DNA of 64,000 nt from Saccharina japonica (GCA_008828725.1 MEHQ01004504.1:248001-312000); one strand, 5' to 3'; shown: positions 48,701 to 56,691, numbered from the stretch's first letter. The notes: a model not told the origin generated them from the letters alone. Program-made: numbers and translations.

Positions 48701-51700
48701 CCGTTGCTGCAAGTCGGGCCTTCATTGCGCAACAGCAGGGAGAGGCATGACACCAAGCAGGAGTGGGTGGGTGAGTGGGTGGGTGGGTGGGTGGGTGGGT
48801 TGGTTGGGTGGGTGGGTGGGTAGGTAGACGGGTCAATCGGTGGGTGGGTCCCTTTTATGTAAGTGAATACACTGTAAACATGTATATGCGTGTACGTATG
48901 GTTACATTGGTCGTTGGGGAGGAAGCCGCAAGACGGCTCGAACAGACCAACGTTCGCGAGCAATACCCTCGTAGTGCGTGTCGTTAAATATACATAGTAC
49001 AGGCCTAATTCTTTACGAACTACAGTAAGTACTTTACTCACTGCTGTATGTGGCGAAATCATCAGGTGACCCTGTGAATAACGTTACATCGCATTGACGA
49101 AAGTGGTGACAAACTTGCTTCTGCTTTACAACGCGACAAACCGTGGGCAGCAAGCACGCCCCAGTGAGTTGTTTGCTTCTACTCTAACTAGGATTCGTCA
49201 CCTCGGTAGTTGTTGTAGACGCCCTCGGTATGCGATTTGTCCAGAATACCTGTTTATTCGTGTGCGTGCGTACTGCTACTCTCCGTGGACGCATTCGGCT
49301 ATCCCCGCTAGCACATGCCACTTGGAACTCCCCTAGAGCCCTATGTGTACGTATCACATGTGACAAGTGTTTTTAACTATTTCAGTTCCAAAAGCTGAAG
49401 CTTCTCAACATCTTACCACCACCGCTGTCATCGTCATCGATGATGCACGGCGCAGCCGAGGTGGCGCTGCACAGGTTCCCATCCTTCTCAATCTTGCCAG
49501 TACAGCAGGAAGACTGTAAGCAAAAAACACAGAACAAAAGGGGCCAGGCACCGGTTTCGTTAGGCAAGGCTACCTATTTATATCGGTACCATGCGTTCGT
49601 CAGGCTCTGACAAGCCTGGTGGAAGATCACCTGAGCAGCGTTGAACGCCTGCAGGAATTGTGGAAGAACGTGACGTGTCTACCCACAGTTACAGCATTAG
49701 GACCCACCCCCTCGTTGTGGTTTGCCTCTGCAGTACATGATGCATTGGAATGGCGACGTATAACGAAGATAGCGCACAAAAATATAATTTTACTCATCAC
49801 GCGACAGAGGGCGGTGCCTAGTTTTGTTCGTGTTTTTCTTCTTTGTTTTTGGCGTCACGTGAGGAGCTCCGAATTTTGCCGCAAACACGCCTTCCAGGAA
49901 CTGTGTCAGCGAATCCAGACCAACAGTATCTATGAACTACGTACGTCGTGACGAAAGATATAACGTTATGAGGAATGAAAGAGATGCAGTACAGTAGCAT
50001 GAGTATCGCCCTAACAGGACGCTGCTGAGGAGCTTAGCCCCGTGATAAAATAAGATGCCAAAAATAGTAAAACACACTGTTACAAAACTAACGTCGAACC
50101 CCGACTGTGCGATTAGCGGTGACATCACATGAATCTCAGACGCGTGCTACGATAGTGCTATGCTACGGTAGCCTGCATGCAGGTGCGCCATGTTTGTTTC
50201 TGAGGGTGGTAACTTGAGGAGCTCTATACTAAAAGTAAGTCAAAAACTGACTTTGGAGGGAAACAAAAGTGCTACCCGATGAACAACCTCATGGCCGAGT
50301 CATCCCACAGTAGGCTCGAGAGCGCATATTATAGCGTGGGTAGGCACAATTTGACGAAACGTTGACGAGGTAAGAAGGTGTTGAAATATTTTCGCGATAA
50401 AAAGCAAGGCAATAACCGTAGTGGGGGAAGGAACGAGAAGAGCCTACTTTGTGACCCCGGATCTGAGTTACGACTAGGAAGGAGAGAGAAAGGAAGGGCG
50501 AAGATAATAAATAGGATAGACAAAAAAAATACAAAAAAAGGGGCGAAGCATTATTTTCTGAGCTCCTCACATGAGGAGCTCAATATCTCGCCCGAAACAT
50601 GACTTCGGAATCATTCGTTCGAGCGACGCGACGAAAACTTCCAATGCGGTAGTCCAAAAACAAATGTACCAGTAAAATAATAATAGTGTCCGGTGGTTAC
50701 TCACGCGAGGAGCACAACCGGTCAGAAAATGTTGAGCCTAAATGTGGTACCCCTACCGTGGGATTGCTCGGCCCAAGTAAAGGATGAAAATTAGTTCAAC
50801 ACAATAATGAAAGACCGCACACGTTTAACGCGACCATTCAGAAACCGTTTAAGCCAAAGAGTTACACCGCCTCTATCGTAGCACACGTCGATAGAGGTAT
50901 CGCTTTTCGGCTGATTTGGTTTCTGTCTGACCGAGCTCCTTAACCCAAACTCGACGGAATTTCATTATGGTATGTTGCAATATGATTCGTTCCATACTCA
51001 AGTTGACGCATGCTACAGTAGAGGTGCACCATGTTTTTTCCTCAGAAGGGTGGTCACTTGAGGAGCTCTATACCTCACCCAAAAAACTGGTTGTGAAGGA
51101 AAACAGAATTGCTATAATACCTACCGGATGAACTGTACCATACAATGCACAATTTTCCAACACAATAATTAAATTTCCCACGATTGAGGGCTAAGGAACG
51201 ATTCCAGCCAAAAGTGCTATACGTCTACCGCAGCACGCGTCACTTCAGAACATGGGATTGATCATCGGGAATCACATTTTCCCCCCCTCCATAATCCTTT
51301 TGTCGGGTGGGGTGTAAGGCTCCTCAAGCAACCACCGTAACAAATGTACTGTATGCAGGTGTGCACCTCTACGGTAGCCGCTCTCCTCACCTTGCCGCCG
51401 GGACGCTTGCTGCACCCCGACCCTCCGCACGAGCCGCAGTCGGCCGCGCAGCAGATCTCGCTGAGCTGGATCCCAGCAAGGCCGTTGCTGCAAGTCATGC
51501 CTTCGTTTCCCGCAGCATAAAGAAAGAAGCGTCGCAGGAAGCGAGGGTGCGCTGGCGGGTTCATGGATGGGTGGGCGGGGCCCGATACGTTTTTCGATGA
51601 ACATATACACGAAGCACGGGTATACGTACTTGAACAAACTGGTAGTCGCAGTGAACAACATCTTGGCCTCGGAACAAACCAAGTCTCGCGAGCAATAAAG

Positions 51701-54004
51701 AGTTTTTTAGTAGTGGGTAACGGCACATGCTACGATAGTTCCCCTTACTTCAGGAGCTCCTTGAATCGCAGAGGGGAACAAAAGTGTCCCCCGATGAAAA
51801 ACCCCACTATCTAAGTACAGTGGGGGAAATATTGCAACGAAGGAATGACAATAATGAAAGTCCGACGATTTTGAGTTAAGGAGCCCGATCACTCAGAAAC
51901 ATCTCAGCCAAAAAACGTATACCTCTATCGTAGCACGCATCATGCGTCCAACGTTAGATAAAACTTGTCGGGGCCCGGCAGGTACTCTATCTACACCTTA
52001 TTCTATAAGGAGTTGCCTGTTGGGTGAGACCCTGCTATGTGTAAGTTCAATTTCCTGTCCGGAGACATAGTAGACACTCTTGTTTTCTTCTAGTTTCAAC
52101 ACAAGCACCGACCATTTTGGGCCAAGCAAGCAATGACCCAATAACCCTGCGAGTCTCGTTTCCTCTCTCGCTATTCATGTATTAGTTTCATCAGTCGTGT
52201 GTGCTCTCTGCGTACTGTCGGCAAAGTCGTCCTAGTCATGCCTGTCGAAAAACGGGACAACAGGCCATTTCCCTAGATTCACTGGAATTACCTGCTCGAG
52301 GCTCCTCAGCCATTTCCCTACGGAATTGGGGGCTATATAAGGCGACCCCAGTGCCAAGACGTTTTGACCGCCTTATCTCGAGCGGTCGCCTTATTCGTAT
52401 AGTCAGTTGTATTCAAAGTTACAGCCGTGTCAGTCGAGTTTTACCGCCTTATCTCGAGTGGTCGCCTTATTCGTGTCGCCTTATATAGTCCCCACTAATG
52501 TACTCACAGGCAAGGCACCCTTACGAAAGGTAAGTGTGCAACCCAACGACGGCCTAAGCATGCATGGAAACATAATGTTTCACTCAAGTGACACACCCGT
52601 GATATTCAGGAACGGACCCCCCCCCCCTCAGCCCCGCCTCCATCCAGTCAGAACAGTTGAGCCAGAAAAAATGACACCTGGCACGACGCATGCTATGATA
52701 GAGGTGCACCATGTTTTTTCCTTCTAAGGGTGGTTACTTGAAGAGCTCTACACCTCACCCTAAACTGATTCTGGAGAAACGAATAAGTGCTATCCGGTTG
52801 AAAAATCCCATGGCCGAAGCAAACAAGGAACAATATTGCAGCAAAATAATGACAATAATGATCAAAGTCCGCCGATTTTGGGTTAAGGAGCTCGATCATT
52901 CAGAAACCATTTCAGCGCCAAAATAAGGTATACCTTCTCTATCGTAGCACGCGTCGCACCCGGTAGTATTTATACTGTAGAAGGTCTCCACCAATAGGGA
53001 TTGAATTAGAACAGTGACGCCATATTATCGACGGTTTCCCGCGTGTTATTGGCGAGACCAGTCTCGCAGTTTGAGCTACCGTATGTAGCGTTCCTGTAGA
53101 ATTCAGGTTCCTACAGCAGCTGTACTAAGAGACTATAGAGGTCCAATGCAGTAGTCCGAATATATTAGAGGCCCTAAACAGTATACCAGGTATACCGTAG
53201 TGCGAAGATATGAAAAGTCATTTTTCAAACACGGATCGGTCATTGAAGAACAATACTAATATATATTTTTCACGGACATCGGGTGCGTGGAGTGCATTGC
53301 CAAATACATACAGCAGTGGACCGAAACAATTGGGGAGACGTTTGAGACGCCTTGCTTACCTCCGTTTCCCTGCTCGCTGGATACCTTTATACCCAACTCT
53401 TTCAACTGCTACGGTTGCGCGTACTTACTTTCCCACAGGTGCCGTGGCTACTGCACAATAGGCGAAAACCCCGACTGTAGGCTGCTATGATTTTCCCGGC
53501 TCGAAACGTGTGGTGGGCGACCTTGCTCTAATTTTTTTCCAGAAGACCATCTTGAAAGCCTGTCCACAGGTGAACGTGCGTACTGCTACCCACCGTGCTT
53601 GCTTTGAGCTATGCCTTCCCGCGTGGGTCCCTGTTTCCATACGGGGTCTATGCCCCCGTGTGCGCGGAACGATTGCTCTTGTGTGCGCTGGTGGGCGACC
53701 TTGCTCTAAAATGTTTCCAGAAGACCATCTTGAGAGCCTGTCTACAAGTCCACGTGCGCACTGCTACCCACCGTGCTTGCGTTGAGCTATGCCTACCCGC
53801 GTGGGGCCCTGTTTCCATACGGTGTCTGTGTCCCCGTGTGCGCGGAACGATTGCTCTTGTGTGCGCCCACGCAGAACAGTGCGTATCTACACATACTCTA
53901 CAGGGGGGGTGCCTGTCAAACACCCGTCATGACTTGTACTCACCGCCGGAGACGCGAAGGCAGGTCATGCCCACCAGCCCCAGCAACGCACATTCGAAGC
54001 GCAT
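36636..54004 (-). CDS. Secreted protein: duplicated Cys-rich module plus right-handed parallel beta-helix, 12 exons
   Basis: Minus-strand exons: 54004-53944, 51500-51391, 49513-49417, 48719-48610, 47567-47474, 45696-45470, 44195-44067, 42996-42824, 41764-41620, 41163-40952, 39080-38993 and 36755-36636. They sum to 1566 nt (521 aa plus TGA) with every GT-AG junction in phase. Residues 1-20 are a signal peptide after a good Kozak context (GCCACCATGC). Residues 21-157 are two copies of a Cys-rich module, each starting TCSNGL. About 159-190 is a Pro/Ala/Thr/Gly linker. About 190-521 is a beta-helix beginning with a PGDT..LADG cap, then GFTVDG, CIRMR, GEAVYIGTSSNQ, NECVDVKEG, GAGIRLGG and GNSFANNGF. 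The C-terminal half resembles secreted bacterial beta-helix proteins I remember, so a carbohydrate-active or wall-binding role is inference. No catalytic residues were assigned. The last exon could instead splice onward (see finding). Confidence 0.78.
38000..38256 (+). mobile_element. M1 element (ATTAAGG subfamily), TSD TCTG, nested
   Basis: Ends GACGCGTGCTACGATAGAGG and ATCGTAGCACGCATC, flanked by TCTG. Confidence 0.85.
38349..38606 (+). mobile_element. M1 element (ATTAAGG subfamily), TSD TTGA, nested
   Basis: Ends GACGCATGCTATGATAGAGG and ATCGTAGCACGCGTC, flanked by TTGA. Confidence 0.85.
38735..38961 (-). mobile_element. Degenerate M1 copy next to exon 11
   Basis: Recognisable TTCTTGTGCTGCAAAATGTT, GGCCATGGGATATTGTTTAT and a right end near ACCGTGTCGCGTGAG; about 30 bp from the exon 11 donor. 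Confidence 0.5.
38993..39080 (-). CDS. Exon 11 of the beta-helix gene
   Basis: 88 nt, phase 2 in, phase 0 out. Encodes FNSGENCLGAGIRLGGHIID, then GFVYGVDNH. Acceptor GTCCAG; consensus donor GTGAGT. Confidence 0.78.
39819..40073 (+). mobile_element. M1 element (ATTAAGG subfamily), TSD AACA
   Basis: Ends GACGCATGCTGCGATAGAGG and ATCGTAGCACGCATC, flanked by AACA; in intron 10 of the beta-helix gene. Confidence 0.85.
40586..40838 (-). mobile_element. M1 element in intron 10
   Basis: Ends GATGCGTGCTTCGATAGAGA and ATCGTAGCACGCGTC, flanks CCTA/CCTG. Its right tip ends CACGCGTC rather than the usual CATGCGTC. Confidence 0.8.
40952..41163 (-). CDS. Exon 10 of the beta-helix gene
   Basis: 212 nt, phase 0 in, phase 2 out. 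Encodes WTKGVGTRITNGPDECNYNL, ...GNECVDVKEGASFNVIEHNE, ...SGCYDSRGNDNTF. Acceptor TTCTGCAG; donor GTATTC. The NxVxEHN and RGNxNTF rungs are typical of PbH1-type beta-helix repeats. Confidence 0.82.
41620..41764 (-). CDS. Exon 9 of the beta-helix gene
   Basis: 145 nt, phase 2 in, phase 0 out. Encodes MECIRMRNFVTNAVIKNNLL, then EDCGIYDFQF...GKIGEAVYIGTSSNQ. Acceptor CTTGCAG; donor GTACTA. Confidence 0.8.
41993..42237 (-). mobile_element. M1 element, TSD AACG, in intron 8
   Basis: Ends GACGCGTGCTACGGTAGAGG and ATCGTAGCATGCATC, flanked by AACG. Confidence 0.85.
42568..42813 (+). mobile_element. M2 element, TSD CAAA, at the start of intron 8
   Basis: Ends GAGTCATCCCACGGTAGGGG and CCCTACCGTGGGATTGCTC, flanked by CAAA. 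The TSD begins right after the GTACGT donor hexamer of exon 8. Confidence 0.85.
42824..42996 (-). CDS. Exon 8 of the beta-helix gene
   Basis: 173 nt, phase 0 in, phase 2 out. Encodes GFTVDGHLNGIDAEEDYVDK, then CIWVEGQ and SLIGFHISDMHIHNC. Acceptor GCAACAG, donor GTACGT. An M2 element begins only 10 bp inside the following intron. Confidence 0.8.
43085..44060. other. Intron 7 interior without a recognised feature
   Basis: No M1 or M2 copy and no coherent frame. Confidence 0.4.
44067..44195 (-). CDS. Exon 7 of the beta-helix gene
   Basis: 129 nt (43 codons, phase 0/0). Encodes GTESSPLVIKGGRGAVISAF, then SGDRALMWDQKVVDIRHSWI and SLE. Acceptor GATCAG; donor GTATTT, the weakest in this gene. It joins SLE to GFTVDG of exon 8, a typical helix-rung junction. 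Confidence 0.75.
44241..44280. repeat. (CAG)n microsatellite followed by a G run
   Basis: About 12 CAG-type triplets, then G10; in intron 6, about 45 bp upstream of the exon 7 acceptor in transcript sense. Confidence 0.9.
44634..44881 (+). mobile_element. M2 element, diverged, TSD AACA, in intron 6
   Basis: Ends GAGCAATTCCACGGTAGGG and CTGCCGTGGGATGCGTG, flanked by AACA. Confidence 0.7.
45470..45696 (-). CDS. Exon 6: linker and N-terminal cap of the beta-helix
   Basis: 227 nt, phase 1 in, phase 0 out (donor GTGAGG). Begins FIGTFNPKLSPTPAPASANA (a Pro/Ala/Thr linker) and a Gly run, then TVYEVDSS...AGPGDTISLADGLYREPIVT. The PGDT.xLADGxY pattern is the usual first turn of parallel beta-helix polysaccharide lyases such as PL6. 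Upstream in-frame codons to 45742 look like intron, because CCCGAG|TG gives the required phase. Confidence 0.75.
45743..46277 (+). mobile_element. M1 element, TSD TCAT, interrupted by another M1
   Basis: Left end GACGCATGCTACGGTTGAGG, right end ATCGTAGGACGCGTC, flanked by TCAT. It is split by the copy at 45850-46100; in intron 5. Confidence 0.8.
45850..46100 (-). mobile_element. M1 element, TSD AAGT, nested in M1
   Basis: Ends GCCGCGTGCTACGATAGAGG and ATCGTAGCATTCGTC, flanked by AAGT, in opposite orientation to its host copy. Confidence 0.85.
46465..46620 (+). other. Exon-like open segment, plus strand, inside intron 5 of the beta-helix gene
   Basis: After TTGTTCCAG an open frame reads VIEDNRLEYRRLTEAGTEVR, then DDSGGVPFSEEDLVHVDTAT. 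Third codon positions are GC-rich, unlike the surrounding intron. The frame stays open to about 46830, but the later part looks non-coding. It may be an exon of a nested gene or a captured gene fragment. Confidence 0.25.
46872..47134 (-). mobile_element. M1 element (ATTAAGG subfamily), TSD AAGC, in intron 5
   Basis: Ends GATGCGTGCTAGCATAGGAG and ATCGTAGCATGCGTA, flanked by AAGC. Confidence 0.75.
47474..47567 (-). CDS. Exon 5: Cys-rich module half B, second copy
   Basis: 94 nt, phase 0 in, phase 1 out. Encodes SSCCTSKIKENGDLCS, then STSAAPCIIDDDDNS; one codon shorter than exon 3. Donor GTAAGA. Confidence 0.8.
48230..48440. repeat. P120 AT-rich repeat in intron 4
   Basis: ATTACGGGCCAAATACTATT and TTATTGACAAAATTTGGTCC recur from the 21.9-kb copy. 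Confidence 0.5.
48610..48719 (-). CDS. Exon 4: Cys-rich module half A, second copy
   Basis: 110 nt, the same length and phases as exon 2. Encodes PTCSNGLSGIQLSEVCC, then AAECGSCGGSGCSKRPGGK; four of 36 residues differ from exon 2. Donor GTGAGT. Confidence 0.8.
48767..48825. repeat. (GGGT)n array
   Basis: About 13 GGGT units in intron 3, just upstream of exon 4 in transcript sense. The paralogous intron position before exon 2 has only a short GGGTGGGC trace. Confidence 0.9.
49417..49513 (-). CDS. Exon 3: Cys-rich module half B, first copy
   Basis: 97 nt, phase 0 in, phase 1 out. Encodes SSCCTGKIEKDGNLCS, then ATSAAPCIIDDDDSGG. Acceptor TTGCTTACAG; donor GTAAGA. The acidic DDDD run is kept in both copies. 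Confidence 0.8.
50297..50769 (+). mobile_element. M2 element, TSD GGCC, interrupted by a SINE
   Basis: Left end GAGTCATCCCACAGTAGG, right end CCCTACCGTGGGATTGCTC, flanked by GGCC. Confidence 0.8.
50315..50543 (+). mobile_element. 5'-truncated SINE copy with A-rich tail, nested in M2
   Basis: Matches the body of the 57.0-kb SINE (GCGTGGGTAGGCA, TTGACGAGG, TTTGTGACCCCGGATCTGAG, GAGAAAGGAAGGGCGAAG) and ends in an A-rich tail. The tRNA-like head is missing. Confidence 0.75.
50890..51380 (-). mobile_element. M1 element interrupted by M1 at 51005-51241
   Basis: Left remnant GATAGAGGTATCGC to CCATACTCAAGTT. The right part resumes ACTTCAGAACATGGGATTGA and ends TGCACCTCTACGGTAG, 10 bp from the exon 2 donor. 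Confidence 0.65.
51005..51241 (+). mobile_element. M1 element nested in the previous one
   Basis: Ends GACGCATGCTACAGTAGAGG and ACCGCAGCACGCGTC, flanks AGTT/ACTT. Confidence 0.75.
51391..51500 (-). CDS. Exon 2: Cys-rich module half A, first copy
   Basis: 110 nt, phase 1 in, phase 0 out. Encodes MTCSNGLAGIQLSEICC, then AADCGSCGGSGCSKRPGGK, with eight cysteines in the pattern C, CC, C, C, C. Donor GTGAGG. The acceptor GAAG is shared with the second copy (exon 4). Confidence 0.8.
51723..51941 (+). mobile_element. M1 element, shortened
   Basis: Left tip CACATGCTACGATAG lacks most of the usual subterminal block; right end ATCGTAGCACGCATC. Confidence 0.65.
52328..52495. mobile_element. Small palindromic MITE
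   Basis: Ends GGGGCTATATAAGGCGAC and, inverted, GGGGACTATATAAGGCGAC. Inside, GACCGCCTTATCTCGAG.GG and TCGCCTTATTCGT are repeated directly. No homology to M1 or M2; in intron 1 of the beta-helix gene. Confidence 0.6.
52685..52955 (+). mobile_element. M1 element, TSD GCAC, in intron 1
   Basis: Ends GACGCATGCTATGATAGAGG and ATCGTAGCACGCGTC, flanked by GCAC. Confidence 0.85.
53515..53870. repeat. 178-bp tandem duplication
   Basis: Two units (53515 and 53693) starting GGGCGACCTTGCTCTAA, with CCAGAAGACCATCTTGA, ACTGCTACCCACCGTGCTTG and GTGTGCGCGGAACGATTGCT. Lies in intron 1, right after the signal-peptide exon in transcript sense. Confidence 0.85.
53944..54004 (-). CDS. Exon 1 of the Cys-module/beta-helix gene: signal peptide
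   Basis: 61 nt encoding MRFECALLGLVGMTCLRVSG plus one base (phase 1), ending at a consensus GTGAGT donor. It is too short for ordinary ORF calling. A hydrophobic core after an N-terminal Arg fits a signal peptide. Its phase matches the module exons downstream. Confidence 0.65.
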
Positions 54005-54906
54005 GGTGGCCTTGTTGGTGATATCCTGACGGAGTTGAAGCTACTGCTGTTGTAGGAATATACAGGACAACGGGAAAGCCACCATGCGCCAATCAAATTT
54101 TGAGGGGGGTAGGATCCGTAAATGATAAAAAAAACAAATGCGACAATTGGGGCCAAGGAAAATAGAAGGACTTAATTACGAGTAATCTGCGATTCATTTG
54201 CAGTATCTACCCCCTGTAGTCTAGGCTCGGACTTGAGCATACCAATAACAATACATATTTCACCACCCTGCTGTCGCCACACACGCGACAGCAGTAGTAA
54301 ATGTTATATCCGTTCGACTTAGAAGGCTCGTAGCTTAATATGAGGCTAATAATGTTGCTGCGACTGACTCTTGATATATTCATAACATGTGCTTGGCAGG
54401 ATCTAGGGTAGACATTTAGGAGGGCACCCGTCATGTACATCTAATCTAGCACGGGACTTGCAAATAAACATGCGTTTACTTCGTTTCAGCTACTATTTGT
54501 ATGGTTCACATAACAGTTCGTGACAGTAAGGTATTATATACCATAGATATGTGTTGTCGTTACATTAATTTATATCTGCCCATCGACGCCGTGCTGCGTC
54601 AAAGCCGCCGCTACTGGTTTAGAGGCAACTCATCCACCCTTTATCCTTCCACGCACAGCTTTAACAGTAGCCCTTGCCTCCTTGCTCTCGAGGTGTAGTG
54701 TGCCGTGTGTGTCGCGCGTCGGGAGCGCGTGTTCATCGGGTGTGGAGTTAGTTGACCTGATACAATGCCTTATTTGCGAGGAAACCTTTCCTCCGTGTTA
54801 CGGACGGCAAAAGGTAATTACTTCAACTTCTCTAGAAAACAGTGATTATACAGAGTAAGCACCTCGAATAACCAACGCCCAAGAAAGAAACGAGCACCCG
54901 CGATTA

Positions 54907-55195
54907 AGTTGTTTTGTCCATCCCATATATTATCTTACCCCTTATTTTCTCTCTCCCCTCTGTTGTAGTCGTAAGGTGGATCCGGCGTCCCCTAAGTAGG
55001 CTCTTCTCCCCCCCCCCCACTACGGTACGCGTCTTGCATTTTGATCGCGATAATGTTTCAGCACTTTCTCCTCTCGTCGGCTTGCGTCGAATTCCGCCTG
55101 ACCCAAGGCACGAAGGCGCTCTCAGCAATTGGTTCCTTCAAATTTACAAAATGTACTCAAAATCTCACCACGGTGGAATACGAACTCATGTCTAG
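54907..55195 (-). mobile_element. SINE copy, diverged
   Basis: Same body as the 57.0-kb copy (GCGCTCTCAGCAATTGGTTC, GTCGAATTCCGCCTGACCC, GATCGCGATAATG on the plus strand). The B-box-like region is mutated and the head incomplete. It lies about 0.9 kb upstream of the beta-helix gene start. Confidence 0.65.
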
Positions 55196-55202
55196 CCCAT
55201 AC

Positions 55203-55310
55203 AGAGATATATGTATACATATATAATATTTGTTATCGTATAAACATGTATATGTAGTATATAGTATGTATATACATATACTTCGTATACTAGGGTATAT
55301 AATACGGTAT
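55203..55310. repeat. AT-rich palindromic region
   Basis: Alternating TA/TATAC with several short inverted repeats (for example TATGTATATACATATA). Confidence 0.7.
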
Positions 55311-55478
55311 ACGGGGATGCGATAATATTTCTTTCAGCGTGTCATTTCTTTTTTGGCGTTTGACATGTTCGGGTGCCATCCGACAATGAATGATGATACA
55401 GAAAATAATTTATCAGTGTTCGTTAGATAATGGATAACTTTTTAGAATTAATTTCGCACAAGGGGGAGAACAATATTC

Positions 55479-55564
55479 TACTACTGCTACTACTACTACT
55501 GCTACTATTACTACTGCTACTACTACTACTACTGCTACTACAAAACTACTACTGCTACTACAAA

Positions 55565-55605
<41 letters not shown>

Positions 55606-55645
55606 AAAACTACTACTACTACTACTAGTAGTACTACTACTACTG

Positions 55646-55738
<93 letters not shown>

Positions 55739-55739
55739 T

Positions 55740-55806
<67 letters not shown>

Positions 55807-55807
55807 G

Positions 55808-55850
<43 letters not shown>

Positions 55851-55877
55851 TACTACTACTACTACTACTGCTACTAC
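55479..55877. repeat. Long (TAC)n microsatellite, about 400 bp
   Basis: Nearly continuous CTA/TAC triplets with occasional TGC, TTC and AAA interruptions. Frames across it are poly-Leu or poly-Ser and should not be called genes. Confidence 0.97.
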
Positions 55878-56449
55878 ATAAAACGCAATGCGTGTGTGTA
55901 GTTAACATTGATTGCTTGTTTGTTTTGTTGTGTCACGGGGCGCTCTTAAATCGTGGTACCCCTTGTATCCTTGTATCCTTGTATTGAGTACAACGTCATA
56001 AGATATAGATGCACCCGGTATATTGTGTAAAAAAGGATCCCTGCTGCTCATGAAGTGTTTTTTCGGTACCCCCTTCCCTGTTCTTTAATGTGTGTTTCCT
56101 TGCCGCGCGTTTTACTCTTTATCGATGTATCTGAATTCCTGGTGTGTAGGCTGTGCGTGTCGTTTGGTTTCGAGGTAAGAACTGTGTGATTGTCTGAGAA
56201 ACAGTAGAAAGGAGTGGTAATTAGCAGTAGTAGTAAGCAGTCGCAGCAAAACAGCACTAAACTAGCAGCAGTAGTAGCAGTAGCAACGCAGCAGTAGCAG
56301 CAGTAGAAGCGGCAGTAATACAGAAGTACAACAGACAGCTGTATGTAGCAGACGCAATAGGTTGGTATAGTTGTAGTAGCAGTAGTAGCAGTATTAATCG
56401 TAGCACCAGGCGTAGTGTAGGACTAGTGATACTACGGGTGACCATGATG

Positions 56450-56690
56450 AATAGGGACCTACGTATGACAAAAAAAACAACTATATATTACCCATTTTTA
56501 CTCTTGATAACAATATTTTTTCCTATTGACTATGGTTTCCCGTAATAGTATAGTAAATTTATTACGGTGTGCACAGTAAATACGTATGTATAGGACCTAT
56601 ACGAGTAATACATCAAATATAACCTACTTATTAAAATTTCTGTTTTTCACTATTAATATTAATAACAAGATTTGGTCATTCCGTAATAGT
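56450..56690. repeat. P120 AT-rich repeat
   Basis: AATAGGGACCTACGTATGAC, TTACCCATTTTTACTCTTGA and CTATGGTTTCCCGTAATAG match P120 copies. Confidence 0.55.
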
Positions 56691-56691
56691 G

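Larger units (their letters stand above)
50140..50889 (+). mobile_element. M1 element interrupted by an M2 element
   Basis: Left end GACGCGTGCTACGATAGTGC, right end ATCGTAGCACACGTC. The break falls in the conserved CATGGCC|AAGTA block, where the M2 copy sits. In intron 2 of the beta-helix gene. Confidence 0.75.

Noticed and set aside
55430..55987. 185-codon poly-Leu frame (and a poly-Ser frame on the other strand)
   Set aside because: Pure consequence of the TAC microsatellite.
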